64,000 nt of DNA from NCBI RefSeq assembly GCF_011683955.1, contig NZ_JAAQPI010000001.1, positions 186,001-250,000 on the forward strand. The letters run 5' to 3'. The translations under genes were made by a program, and so were the position numbers. A model generated the notes under the pieces. It saw only the letters and a list, made by a program, of their open reading frames with translations. It searched no databases and was not told the DNA's origin. Source of the stretch: Pseudomaricurvus alkylphenolicus (GTDB lineage Bacteria; Pseudomonadota; Gammaproteobacteria; Pseudomonadales; Cellvibrionaceae). Below, piece after piece: positions 34,841 through 43,813 of the stretch. Position 1 is the first letter of the stretch, and the number at the start of each line of letters is the position of its first letter.

Positions 34841-35578
34841 TTAGCGGCGATGACGTGATACTTGGGCTTTGTCATTAACTTTTCCGTACTTGGCGCCATT
34901 GCCCGCCTGCCCCGTCTCCCGCTTCTGGATATAAGCTTGGCAGGCCAACACCCCTTTTGCCAGGTACTTCTCTACCGAGCTGACGGTGAGGTCCATACGC
35001 TCGGCGATTTCTTTGTGACTCATACCATGAACCTTGCGCAAGAGGCAGGCCTGGCGGCATTTTTCCGGCAGCTGGGCTATGGCTTCGCAATAAAGCCCCA
35101 GATGTTGCTGTGCCTCCAGCTCGCTTTCCAGCGTGTCGGTATTCTCTATGACAACTTGGGGGTCACAATCCTCAATAAAATCCGTGATCTGACGGGATTT
35201 TTTTTTGAGTTCGTTCAGAGCGATGTTTTTGGCCACTCGGAATAGAAACGCCTTGGGCTGCTGGATTTCTGATTTCTGTTCCGCCAGATGGGCCCTTAGG
35301 TAGGTCTCCTGAACCACATCCTCGATATCCTGATGACGCTTCAGAAACCGGGTCAGAAACTGCTTGAGCATACCGGTATTGTTGAGAAATGACTCAGACA
35401 ACGCCGTCGATTGGGATGTGTTCCCCTTGCCGGATGTTTCTTTGGTTTTATCGAGTGATTTTATGGTAGTCATAGTGGCGCCATAATCCACACCGTGCCG
35501 CAATAGGCTGTCCGGCTTCCTCAGGCTCAATATACGCCCTCTTGCCGAAGCATTGCCACGCGCTACATACGTATTCAT
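34841..35578 (-). CDS. ECF (FecI-like) RNA polymerase sigma factor
   Basis: A 245-residue ECF sigma factor. Region 2 contains 'FLKRHQDIEDVVQETYLRAH' and region 4 contains 'MSHKEIAERMDLTVSSVEKY', the FecI type. The ATG at 35578 has GGGAGA six bases upstream. It gives a 35-residue basic extension before the usual core; an ATG at 35473 with a weak ribosome site gives the more typical length (210). It starts the sigma-FecR-receptor operon. The likely target is the receptor promoter and perhaps the glycan genes. No own-promoter element could be assigned in the 59 bp upstream. Confidence 0.92.
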   Translation of the reverse strand: MNTYVARGNASARGRILSLRKPDSLLRHGVDYGATMTTIKSLDKTKETSGKGNTSQSTALSESFLNNTGMLKQFLTRFLKRHQDIEDVVQETYLRAHLAEQKSEIQQPKAFLFRVAKNIALNELKKKSRQITDFIEDCDPQVVIENTDTLESELEAQQHLGLYCEAIAQLPEKCRQACLLRKVHGMSHKEIAERMDLTVSSVEKYLAKGVLACQAYIQKRETGQAGNGAKYGKVNDKAQVSRHRR

Positions 35579-35637
35579 TGGAATTCTCCCAAGGGTTATG
35601 GCGCCTCCCGGCGATTAAAGCAGCCGCTTCTAGGGTA

Positions 35638-35958
35638 CTAGTACTGTGACTCCGGCAGGTGTACCACCAGGCCGTCCAGTTCATCGGTTACGGTAATCTG
35701 GCAACTGAGGCGGCTGCCCGCTGCGGGTTCAACCGCACACTCCAGCATTTCGGTCTCAATATCATTGGCCGGGGGCACTTTGGATCGCCATGATTCGTCC
35801 ACATAACAGTGGCAAGTTGCGCAACTGCAGGCGCCGCCACACTCCGCGGCGATGGCATCAATCATGTTATCCACGGCGCCCTGCATCACCGTTTGACCCA
35901 CTTCAACCTCAATTTGACGTTCCGAGCCGTCGTGCTGGATATACTTCACTAATGGCAT
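35638..35958 (-). CDS. Adrenodoxin-type [2Fe-2S] ferredoxin
   Basis: A 106-residue ferredoxin with cluster ligands C40, C46, C49 and C86 (CX5CX2C...C). The surrounding 'AAECGGACSCATCHCYV' is typical of adrenodoxin/putidaredoxin-type proteins that serve class I P450s. Two further Cys (44, 51) lie in the loop. A strong AGGAGG precedes the ATG. It directly follows a P450 gene (14 bp) and is almost certainly its redox partner. A dedicated ferredoxin reductase was not found in the window, so a housekeeping reductase must supply electrons. It could also serve the P450 at 1317. Confidence 0.94.
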   Translation of the reverse strand: MPLVKYIQHDGSERQIEVEVGQTVMQGAVDNMIDAIAAECGGACSCATCHCYVDESWRSKVPPANDIETEMLECAVEPAAGSRLSCQITVTDELDGLVVHLPESQY

Positions 35959-35972
35959 GACTTATAGCCTCC

Positions 35973-37121
35973 TTATTCTGAAAATCGGATGTGCAGCTGT
36001 TCAAAACCCACGTTGCGTTCGATACCACCGATCTGCTCGATCGCCTGTTCAGCGGTGATCAACTCCAAGGTGGAAACGCGTTCGACCAAACGCTTGAGCA
36101 CCGAGCGCATCACCAGGCGTGCCTGTGGCGCCCCCAGGCAGCTGTGCGGCCCATGTCCAAATCCCAAGTGAGGGTTGGGTTTTCGGTCCAGACGCACCTC
36201 TGCGGGCGCTTCAAACACAGAGGCATCGCGATTGGCAGACGCCCAACACAAAGACACACGCTGATCGACCTCCACCGCCTCGCCCTTTATGTCTAACGTT
36301 TTTGTGGCCACCCGACCTATGTGGGTCTTTGGCGAAAAGTAGCGTACGAATTCTTCGGTGGCGGTATTGATGAGGGAGGGATTTTCCCGCAGTTGCTGCA
36401 GTGCTTTGGGATTTTGCGCCAGATAGCCCAAGCCACTGGAAACCAGATTGATGATGGTATCCCGGCCCCCGGCGAAGGTCAGGTTGGCAATGCCGGTCAT
36501 CTCCTCACGGGTTAACCCCCGTCCCTTGAATTGCGCTCGATGCAGTTCACTGAAAAAGTCCGCGCCCGGATTGTCTTCAGCGCGATCCAGCTGTTGCTCA
36601 ATATAACGATCCAGTGCTCCGGCCTGCTCGGTATCCAGACTGTCGCCACCGGTGCGAAACACGTGGGTGCCCCAGCTGATCCAGAGCTCCGATTCCTCCA
36701 TCGGCATGTTCAGCAGATGGGTCAAAGCCCTGGATTGCAGGGGTAAGGCAAACTCCGCGACAACGTCCACGGAAGTTTTGGTCATTGCCTCGCTCAATAG
36801 AGTGTCTACCAGGGCTTCAATTTTGGGGGCCATGGTCGGGTCGAGCGGGCGCTGAAAAAAAGGCAGCACCAACTTGCGGTAATCGGTGTGCTCCGGCGGG
36901 TCCACTTCAATTGGCAACTGACGCACCTGTCTGACATCGGACTCCTCGGGTATGGGCACACGGCAAGGCGCATCGGAGGAGTAGGTTTGCCAGTCTCTGG
37001 CAGCCAGACGAACCTCCCGATGGCGCAAAATCATGGGAATGCGTTCGTCGGAGTAGTTTGCCACTACCGTTCTATCGCTCTCTCGGGCTTCTCGAAAAGG
37101 ATCTGTTTTATCAATGCTCAT
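35973..37121 (-). CDS. Cytochrome P450, candidate O-demethylase of a methylated sugar
   Basis: A 382-residue class I P450. The heme loop is GFGHGPHSCLG with Cys328, ExxR is E257-F-V-R260, and the I-helix is FAGGRDT (residues 216-222) with Thr222. The N-terminal part 'YSSDAPCRVPIPEESDVRQV' and 'LPIEVDPPEH' resemble, from memory, the CYP236A type. In marine bacteria those enzymes oxidatively demethylate 6-O-methyl-D-galactose and release formaldehyde. The gene lies between a sugar MFS porter (33 bp upstream) and a ferredoxin (14 bp downstream), which supports a carbohydrate substrate. The family assignment is an inference; no alignment was run. Confidence 0.9.
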   Translation of the reverse strand: MSIDKTDPFREARESDRTVVANYSDERIPMILRHREVRLAARDWQTYSSDAPCRVPIPEESDVRQVRQLPIEVDPPEHTDYRKLVLPFFQRPLDPTMAPKIEALVDTLLSEAMTKTSVDVVAEFALPLQSRALTHLLNMPMEESELWISWGTHVFRTGGDSLDTEQAGALDRYIEQQLDRAEDNPGADFFSELHRAQFKGRGLTREEMTGIANLTFAGGRDTIINLVSSGLGYLAQNPKALQQLRENPSLINTATEEFVRYFSPKTHIGRVATKTLDIKGEAVEVDQRVSLCWASANRDASVFEAPAEVRLDRKPNPHLGFGHGPHSCLGAPQARLVMRSVLKRLVERVSTLELITAEQAIEQIGGIERNVGFEQLHIRFSE

Positions 37122-37154
37122 TGTTTAAGCTCCATTGATGTGTCGCAGTAGAAT

Positions 37155-38645
37155 TTAGAAACTTCCGGGCTGGGCAACGCGCTCCGGCGTCGGCGCCGCT
37201 CCCCGGTTGCCTCTGGCGTGAGGAGCCCAGAGGGACTCAATCTCCTCCAAAGACCGGTTTTTGGTTTCGGGAACCAACTTCCATACAAACAGGGCCGCAG
37301 CAAACGCCACCCCGCCATAGATCCAGTAGGCGAAGCCATGGTTGAAAAGCGCAACCAATGACTCGTGGCGATCAATAATCGGGAAACTCCAGGACACCAG
37401 ATAATTGGAAATCCACTGCGCGGCCACGGCAATCGCCAGCGCTTTGGCTCTGATGGCGTTGGGAAAGATCTCCGACAGGAGTACCCAGCAGACTGGCCCC
37501 CAGGACAGGGAAAAACAGCACACATACAGCAACATCATCATCAGAGCGTTCAAGCCCAGGGAGTCGAAGTAGAAACACAGTCCCAGACTGGTCATCGCCA
37601 CTCCCATCCCCAGTGCGCCAAAAATCATCAACGGTTTACGTCCGAAACGATCCACTGTGGCGATTGCCACCAGGGTGCAGACAACATTGACAGCACCAAC
37701 GATGATGGTCTGCAGCATGGCTGAATCATTACCCGAGCCCATGGTCTTGAAGATTTCCGGGGCGTAATACATAACTACGTTAATCCCCACAAACTGCTGC
37801 AACACCGACAGGCAGATACCGACGACCAGAACCGGCAGACCGTAGGACATCAGCTTATGAGAGTGGTTGTGAATGGAGTTGTCGATGGCCTCGAACTCCC
37901 GTGCAGCCATCTTTTTTCCGTGCAGTTGTGCCAGTACGGATTTCGCTTCGGCGGGTCGCTCCCGAAGTGCCAGCCAACGTGGACTCTCCGGCACCAGGAA
38001 TAACAAACCAAAGAACAACAGAGCCGGCAGAGTTTCCGACGCAAACATGTAACGCCACCCCATGCTCTGGTTCCAGTCCTGACCGCCTTGCAAAGCGATC
38101 ACGTAATTGACGAAATACACAACGATGATGCCGGTGACGACACCCATCTGGTTAAAGGCTACCAGACGGCCACGTATGGCCGGTGGAGCTATTTCAGCGA
38201 TATACATGGGCACCACCATGGATGCCAGACCGACGGCTGCGCCCCCCAGAATGCGATAGACAAAGAACTGTGTCAGCGATAGATGCGCCTCATCGCCGCC
38301 GATGGGTAGAAAACCCATTTCCGGTACGGCGGAACCCAGGGCCGACACAAAGAACAGCGCTGCACTGATAATCAACACCGGCTTGCGCCCGAGACGGTGA
38401 CTGAGCCAGCCCGCAAGACCGCTGCCAATCACACAGCCCAGCAATGCACAGGATACGGTTATACCCAACAGGGAATTGGCCTCAAAAGGTTGGAGCTGAC
38501 GCGGTTGGATAAAAAAGGCGTCCAGCGAGGCCACGGCTCCGGAAATAACCGCAGTATCGTAACCAAAGAGCAACCCTCCCAAAGCAAGCACCATGGTTAG
38601 CAGCGTGACTCTGGCTGAAGAATTGTGAGGGTGTGTATCTGTCAT
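37155..38645 (-). CDS. MFS sugar porter (sugar/H+ symporter type)
   Basis: A 496-residue transporter with twelve TM helices and the sugar-porter signatures. They are 'LFGYDTAVISGAVASL' (helix 1), 'LSHRLGRKPVLI' (loop 2-3), 'GLASMVVPMYIAEIAPPAIR' (helix 4), 'PESPRWLALRER' before the central loop, 'DRFGRKPLMIFG' and the closing 'PETKNRSLEEIE'. This is the XylE/GLUT-like family, taking up a monosaccharide across the inner membrane. It heads the MFS-P450-ferredoxin operon and follows the MalT-like gene by 119 bp. A methylated or anhydro hexose is a possible cargo, by context only. Confidence 0.93.
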   Translation of the reverse strand: MTDTHPHNSSARVTLLTMVLALGGLLFGYDTAVISGAVASLDAFFIQPRQLQPFEANSLLGITVSCALLGCVIGSGLAGWLSHRLGRKPVLIISAALFFVSALGSAVPEMGFLPIGGDEAHLSLTQFFVYRILGGAAVGLASMVVPMYIAEIAPPAIRGRLVAFNQMGVVTGIIVVYFVNYVIALQGGQDWNQSMGWRYMFASETLPALLFFGLLFLVPESPRWLALRERPAEAKSVLAQLHGKKMAAREFEAIDNSIHNHSHKLMSYGLPVLVVGICLSVLQQFVGINVVMYYAPEIFKTMGSGNDSAMLQTIIVGAVNVVCTLVAIATVDRFGRKPLMIFGALGMGVAMTSLGLCFYFDSLGLNALMMMLLYVCCFSLSWGPVCWVLLSEIFPNAIRAKALAIAVAAQWISNYLVSWSFPIIDRHESLVALFNHGFAYWIYGGVAFAAALFVWKLVPETKNRSLEEIESLWAPHARGNRGAAPTPERVAQPGSF

Positions 38646-38764
38646 AGGAGAATCTCACCGTTGCTGGTATCAACATTGTTTTGATGAGTGAAATTCTCTT
38701 GAAAACAGGCGTGGCCAACATCCTCCTTGGGGGAGATAATGGGGGCGTAGTTTTGGGGTGTGGA

Positions 38765-41581
38765 CTACTCCCCCTGCACGGACAGCAGGATTTTTTCGGT
38801 CAGGGCGATGGCTTCCTTGCGATCGGCAACGTTCAGTTTGCGATAGAGGTTACGGATATGGGTCTTGATCGTACTCGGCGCCACCTTCAGGGCCTGGGCA
38901 ATACGTTCATTGCTGAGCCCTTGATGGATCAGTTTCAACACCTGCCACTCCCGCTTGCTCAGCGGTGTGTATTGCAATAACTCTGGCACCTCCTCACTAT
39001 CGAGAATGTCTTCAATAATGGCTTCATCCACCTGGATCTTAGCCCGCCCGGTGAGTTCCGGTAATTCGCGGCACAGGGCGCTTAAACGTTCCAGACGCTG
39101 GTTTTCAAATTCGCCCAGCGGACGCTCAGCGCTGAGTGCTTTCAGCATAACCAGCAGTGGTTTTCCGAGCCGTAGAAAACTGCTGATGCAGCCCGTGGTA
39201 TTCGCCAGTTCCAGGGCGCGGTGCAGGTGCTCAAGCGCCGTTTGGCGCTGCTGTTGTCGCCAGTGCCACTCGGCCAACAGAATCTGATTGCGATTCTGGT
39301 CCAGGACCAATCCGTGCAGCTCTGCCTGGCTTTGAAGGCCCTTGAGAATATCCTGCGCGCGCTCCAGGCTGCCCACTCCCATCAATGCCCTGACCTGGTT
39401 GCGGGCGTGACACTGATCATAGTGATTGGCTGCCGATTCTCCGGGTGGGGTGACCACCTGTAACCATTCTTCCAGTGAAGCCCGCGCATCCACTGCCAGC
39501 CAATAGTTTACAAGTGCTGCCTCGGCATTGGCACGCCAGTCGCGATGGTAACCCTCTTCGGATAGAAGGCTCTGAATCTGCGTTGCTGTGCGCGCGCACT
39601 GTTCAACCTGGCCGCGGGCCTGCTGTAACTTCAAGCGCAGACTGTAGACCTGAAGCAGCCAGTGTTTTCCCAAGGGTCGGGCAATGGCTTCGGCCTCCTG
39701 TACGGCCTGCTCGGATTCGTCGATTCGGTGCCACTCCCATAATATTTGCCCGCGGATACGGTACACAAATTCCATTTCACTGAGTGACTGCAGCCGGTGT
39801 TGCCGGGCGAATTGCAGCGCTCGCTCCTGTACTTTAAACGCCTTCTGCAAATACCCCTGAGCAGCGGCGATATCCGATTGCAGACAGAGTGTGTAGATCA
39901 CCACATGGTTGGCGTTATAGCTGCGAGCCAATTGCTCTGCTTCGGCCATGTGAATTTGCGCAAGCTCCAGGTCACCGAGACCGAAGCTGGCACCGGCGGC
40001 CGCCGTTAACGCCATAATGCGGGGTTTGTAGCGCTCTGTGCCTATATGCACAAGGGCCTCTTCGGCGACGGACTTGGCAAGTGCATTGTCCCCAAGGTCG
40101 TTGGCCATTTGTGCGCGCAGGGCACCGAACTCTCCCCGGACCTGTTGCCATTGTTCCCTATCCTGCTGCATATATTGCTGCGCCTGACGCAGCATCTTTT
40201 CAGCCCGCTGGTATTCACACTGCGCCAGCTGCAGATGCGTGTACAGCAGTGCCAACCGGGCATCCCGACTCACCCGTTCCGCGGTCAACCAATCGAGGCA
40301 ACGGCTCGGCAGCCGGAACTGGCCCTGCTCATAAAAATCATCTCCATGCGCAATCAGTATTTCGGTGACTCTTACCGCATCAGCGCCCGCGAGTGCATGG
40401 GCCAGAGCTTCAGAAGGCTGCCCCTCAACGCGCCAGGCATCGCAAGCTCGCCCATGAAGCACCGGCTCCAATTGTGGATGATCCAGTTGCAGTTGGTGAC
40501 GAAGAAACTGGCGAAACAATGCGTGAAAACGGTACCAGCGGCGACCATTGTCCAGAGGCACAATAAAGAGCCCCATCTTTTCCAATTGCTCCAGCCTGGC
40601 CTGGCCGTTACTGCCACCCGTAAGTGCGTTGACCAGCCGGTGGTTGCAGTGATCGAGAATGCAGACGTGCAAAAGAAATTCTCTCAAGTCGGGCTCCAGC
40701 CGCGCCAGAACTTCTTCAGACAGATAGTCGATAACATGCCCATGACCCTGAGCCATTTCTTCCAGCAATTGATCCGAGGTCTCTGCATCCAAGGCCGACA
40801 GGGCGAACAGTTGCAAGGCCGATGGCCAGCCTTCCGTTCTCTCCAGCAACTGGTCAATGGAGGCCGAATCAAGTTGGAGTTTGCCTTGCCCTTTAATGAA
40901 CTGCTCCACCTCCTGCCGATCAAATGCCAGCGCCTGAGCATCGATAATTTGCAGTTTTCCCGCCACTCGCAGGGCGGCAATCCCCAACGGTGGCTCCGTG
41001 CGACTATTGACCACCAAGGTCAGGTTGGCAGGCGCATGGCGCAGGAGGAATCGAACCCCGCTATGGATGGTGTCGGATTCGATACAATGGTAGTCATCGA
41101 GCACCAGATAGAGGTGGTCGTCAATGCCTGCCAGTTCAACCAGCAGGGCAGCCATCACCGGCTCCAGTGTGTGTTCAACGTCTGCACTGTTTTTCAGCTC
41201 AGGGCTCTTGTTCAGCTCAGGGCTGTTTGCTATTGGCTCAGGGCTGTTTGTTATCGGCTCAGGGCTGCTTATCGGCTCAGGGCTGAGCGCCACGGGCTGC
41301 GCCCTTGCAACCCGCAGGGCCTCCAACAAATAGGCGACAAACCTGGCCGGATCGTTGTCAGAGCCTTCGAGGCAATACCAGGCAACTTTTCCTTCCCGAT
41401 TGCGCAGCCAGCTGGATACCAACAGGGTTTTGCCAAAGCCTGCCGGGGCCTGCACGAGAACCAAGGCCGGCGCAGCCATGCCGCTGAGTTCTACCAGCGG
41501 GCGGCTTCTCTCCAGTGCGGCAGGTGGCCACGGTGGGCATGTGACTTTGGATGGCAGCAGTTTCAGAGTCAACGTCGACAA
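38765..41581 (-). CDS. MalT-like LuxR-family ATP-dependent activator
   Basis: A 938-residue regulator with MalT architecture. The Walker A is APAGFGKT (residues 45-52) and the Walker B region is 'LYLVLDDYHCI'. A winged-helix and TPR-like middle follows. The C-terminal LuxR HTH contains 'LSKREWQVLKLIHQGLS' and 'KVAPSTIKTHIRNLYRKLNV'. It starts with TTG at 41581, with GGAG eight bases upstream; no suitable ATG is in frame near it. Between Walker A and B lies a Ser-Pro-Glu-rich repeat absent from a typical MalT. It is divergent from the GH127 operon and upstream of the MFS operon, so it likely activates both in response to a sugar. Confidence 0.9.
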   Translation of the reverse strand: MSTLTLKLLPSKVTCPPWPPAALERSRPLVELSGMAAPALVLVQAPAGFGKTLLVSSWLRNREGKVAWYCLEGSDNDPARFVAYLLEALRVARAQPVALSPEPISSPEPITNSPEPIANSPELNKSPELKNSADVEHTLEPVMAALLVELAGIDDHLYLVLDDYHCIESDTIHSGVRFLLRHAPANLTLVVNSRTEPPLGIAALRVAGKLQIIDAQALAFDRQEVEQFIKGQGKLQLDSASIDQLLERTEGWPSALQLFALSALDAETSDQLLEEMAQGHGHVIDYLSEEVLARLEPDLREFLLHVCILDHCNHRLVNALTGGSNGQARLEQLEKMGLFIVPLDNGRRWYRFHALFRQFLRHQLQLDHPQLEPVLHGRACDAWRVEGQPSEALAHALAGADAVRVTEILIAHGDDFYEQGQFRLPSRCLDWLTAERVSRDARLALLYTHLQLAQCEYQRAEKMLRQAQQYMQQDREQWQQVRGEFGALRAQMANDLGDNALAKSVAEEALVHIGTERYKPRIMALTAAAGASFGLGDLELAQIHMAEAEQLARSYNANHVVIYTLCLQSDIAAAQGYLQKAFKVQERALQFARQHRLQSLSEMEFVYRIRGQILWEWHRIDESEQAVQEAEAIARPLGKHWLLQVYSLRLKLQQARGQVEQCARTATQIQSLLSEEGYHRDWRANAEAALVNYWLAVDARASLEEWLQVVTPPGESAANHYDQCHARNQVRALMGVGSLERAQDILKGLQSQAELHGLVLDQNRNQILLAEWHWRQQQRQTALEHLHRALELANTTGCISSFLRLGKPLLVMLKALSAERPLGEFENQRLERLSALCRELPELTGRAKIQVDEAIIEDILDSEEVPELLQYTPLSKREWQVLKLIHQGLSNERIAQALKVAPSTIKTHIRNLYRKLNVADRKEAIALTEKILLSVQGE
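41195..41287. repeat. Degenerate tandem microrepeat inside the MalT-like gene
   Basis: Five copies of GGCTCAGGGCT-like units with 18-24 bp spacing encode (minus strand) repeated Ser-Pro-Glu-Pro-Ile / Asn-Ser-Pro-Glu motifs. All copies keep the reading frame. Confidence 0.85.
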
Positions 41582-41746
41582 GCCTCGGTCTCCTGTTATC
41601 TTTCAAGGATATACTACCCCACCCCTCTGCGCCGTGTATCCCCCCGTTCGCTACGCCCCCAATATCTGCCCAGGGGGGGAAGACTCCGCCCCGCAACTCC
41701 AGCAAGCTGAACACTGAACCTGAAATCCAAGCAACGGCGCGTCTCT

Positions 41747-43813
41747 ATGAAAAAAACACAGCGTTTCCGCAAACCCCTGTTTACCCACCTGCCATTGGCC
41801 CTGTCAGTGGCAGCCTGTCAGCCCTTGGACTCACAAACAGAGCTTCAAGCAACCTACCGGATCATTTCGCCGCCGGCACAGACCTTCGAGTGGTTGCAGT
41901 TTGGAGAGGTCAAACCCCGGGGATGGATTCGGCAGCAAATGGAGCAGGACCTCACCGAGGGCTTTGTTGGCCAGCTCGACAAGCTGGTACCGGACCTGAT
42001 CCATGAAGATGATATTTACGGCAAGGACCGCCTTACCCGCAAGGTCAAGAGCAAAGACGTGGGCACCGTCTCCCACGATGCCGAATGGGAAGTCCAGTAC
42101 CTGTGGTGGAACAGCGAAACCCAGTCCAACTGGTGGGACGGTCTGGTCCGAACCGCCTTGCTGACCAATAACCGCAAATTCCTGGACAAGGTGGATGCCT
42201 ATGTAGAACGTATGCTCTCCTACCAGGATGATGACGGCTACCTGGGTATCTACGCACCCGATCTGCGCTATAACTTCAGCGGTGAAAACGGTGAACTCTG
42301 GGCGCAGTCATCGCTGTTTCGCGTGCTGCTTGGTTATTACGAGGCTACCGGAAAAGACGAAGTGCTGACTGCGGTGGAACGTGCCGTGGCCGTGACCATG
42401 CATCACTATCCCATCGGCGAGTCCACGCCATTTAAGGTGGAAAAACCGTTTGCCGGCGTCGGCCATGGATTGACCTTTACCGACACCCTTGATCGCCTTT
42501 ACCAGCTGACCGGCAAGCGGGAATACATGGATTATGCGCTGTGGCTCTATCAGGACTACAACCAGCACGATCTGGAAGAAGTGGATATCCACTACGACAA
42601 CCTCATGAATCCCGACTACCGTTTTAAGGGTCACGGCGTACACACCTATGAGCATCTGCGCTCTCTTGTGACCGCATATTACGCCTCGGGCAATCCCCAG
42701 CTTAAAGCCGCGCTTGACGCTTATCTGGAAAAACTCGACACGGTATTAACCCCCAGCGGTGGCCCCATCGGCGACGAGTGGGTGGCCCATCGCCATGCTC
42801 ACGCCAGTGACACCGGATACGAATACTGTTCGATTCACGAGTTGCTGGCCTCTTACACCCAGTTGTTGCAAAAAGAAGGGACATCCGCTTGGGCCGATCG
42901 CATAGAATGGCTGCTGTTTAACGCCGGCCAGGGAGCTCGCCACCCTGAAGAAAGCGCCATTGCCTACTGTAAGACCGACAATTCCCTGTCCATGGAAGGC
43001 AAGCTGCATTCTCATGGTCCGGATGATCCGGGCCATGCCCAAACGCGATTCAAATATTCGCCGGTGCATAAGGATGTCGCCGTTTGCTGTGTTCCAAACG
43101 CAGGTCGCATCTATCCGTATTTTGTCAACAGCATGTGGCTGCGTCATGACCGGGGGCTGGTGGCCTCACTCTATGGCCCCAGTGAAGTCGACACCGAGGT
43201 CAATGGTGTCGGTGTCAAGATTTTGGAAAGCACCAACTACCCCTTTGAATTCGGTGCCAGCTTTACCATTTCCGTGGAAGAACCGGTCAACTTTGAGATC
43301 CTGTTGAGAAAACCTGCCTGGATGACAGACATGGAACTCAACGCCGCAGGGGCAGAGATCGACGCTTCCGGAGAATATATTCGCCTGCAGAAAACCTGGC
43401 AGAACGGCGACAGGATTGATGTGCAGTTCGAGGCTGATGTCCAACAGCATCAGGACCTCAACAACGACTACTACCTCAGTCACGGGCCTTTGGTCTATGC
43501 GCTGCCCTTATCCGGCGAAGAAACAGTCACCAAGACGTTTCCCCTGGACGGCTTCCACAACTTCCAATATGCACCGGCGACACCCGAACAGAGTGGTTAT
43601 CAATATGTGACCGGTTCTGCCCCGGAATTCAAATTTTCACGAGCACCGTTAGACCCGCAAAAACCCTGGGCCACCGAGCTTTCGCTGACCGGTGCCCTCT
43701 ACAACAACACTACCAGGGATCTGGAAACCGTCAATCTGGTGCCCATCGGCAATACCATCTTGCGCAAGGTCACTTTTGAAGCCAGCTCGGTGGAAACGGC
43801 GGATATTCAATAA
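41747..43813 (+). CDS. GH127-like glycoside hydrolase, probable lipoprotein
   Basis: A 688-residue protein with a lipoprotein-like signal (LSVAAC, Cys about residue 24). It has the (alpha/alpha)6 fold of the DUF1680/GH127 group. The zinc/cysteine site can be read as E359-Y-C361 in 'TGYEYCSIHELLASY', together with C447-C448 in 'VAVCCVPNAGRIYPY'. The first Cys of the pair is the nucleophile in beta-L-arabinofuranosidase HypBA1. Known GH127 activities are L-arabinofuranosidase and, in carrageenan degraders, 3,6-anhydro-D-galactosidase. It starts a tightly packed operon with ADH and esterase (1-bp overlaps) and is divergent from the MalT-like gene. Confidence 0.87.
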   Translation: MKKTQRFRKPLFTHLPLALSVAACQPLDSQTELQATYRIISPPAQTFEWLQFGEVKPRGWIRQQMEQDLTEGFVGQLDKLVPDLIHEDDIYGKDRLTRKVKSKDVGTVSHDAEWEVQYLWWNSETQSNWWDGLVRTALLTNNRKFLDKVDAYVERMLSYQDDDGYLGIYAPDLRYNFSGENGELWAQSSLFRVLLGYYEATGKDEVLTAVERAVAVTMHHYPIGESTPFKVEKPFAGVGHGLTFTDTLDRLYQLTGKREYMDYALWLYQDYNQHDLEEVDIHYDNLMNPDYRFKGHGVHTYEHLRSLVTAYYASGNPQLKAALDAYLEKLDTVLTPSGGPIGDEWVAHRHAHASDTGYEYCSIHELLASYTQLLQKEGTSAWADRIEWLLFNAGQGARHPEESAIAYCKTDNSLSMEGKLHSHGPDDPGHAQTRFKYSPVHKDVAVCCVPNAGRIYPYFVNSMWLRHDRGLVASLYGPSEVDTEVNGVGVKILESTNYPFEFGASFTISVEEPVNFEILLRKPAWMTDMELNAAGAEIDASGEYIRLQKTWQNGDRIDVQFEADVQQHQDLNNDYYLSHGPLVYALPLSGEETVTKTFPLDGFHNFQYAPATPEQSGYQYVTGSAPEFKFSRAPLDPQKPWATELSLTGALYNNTTRDLETVNLVPIGNTILRKVTFEASSVETADIQ

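Noticed and set aside
38700-38764. G-runs upstream of the MFS operon (and at 41675 before GH127) as MalT boxes
   Set aside because: They do not match GGGGAKGAGG well enough, and the two places do not share a clear motif.
40046-41710. Long open frame of 554 codons on the plus strand opposite the MalT-like gene
   Set aside because: It lies wholly antisense to a gene with full MalT architecture, has no domain pattern, and reads as a composition shadow (His/Gln/Arg-rich).
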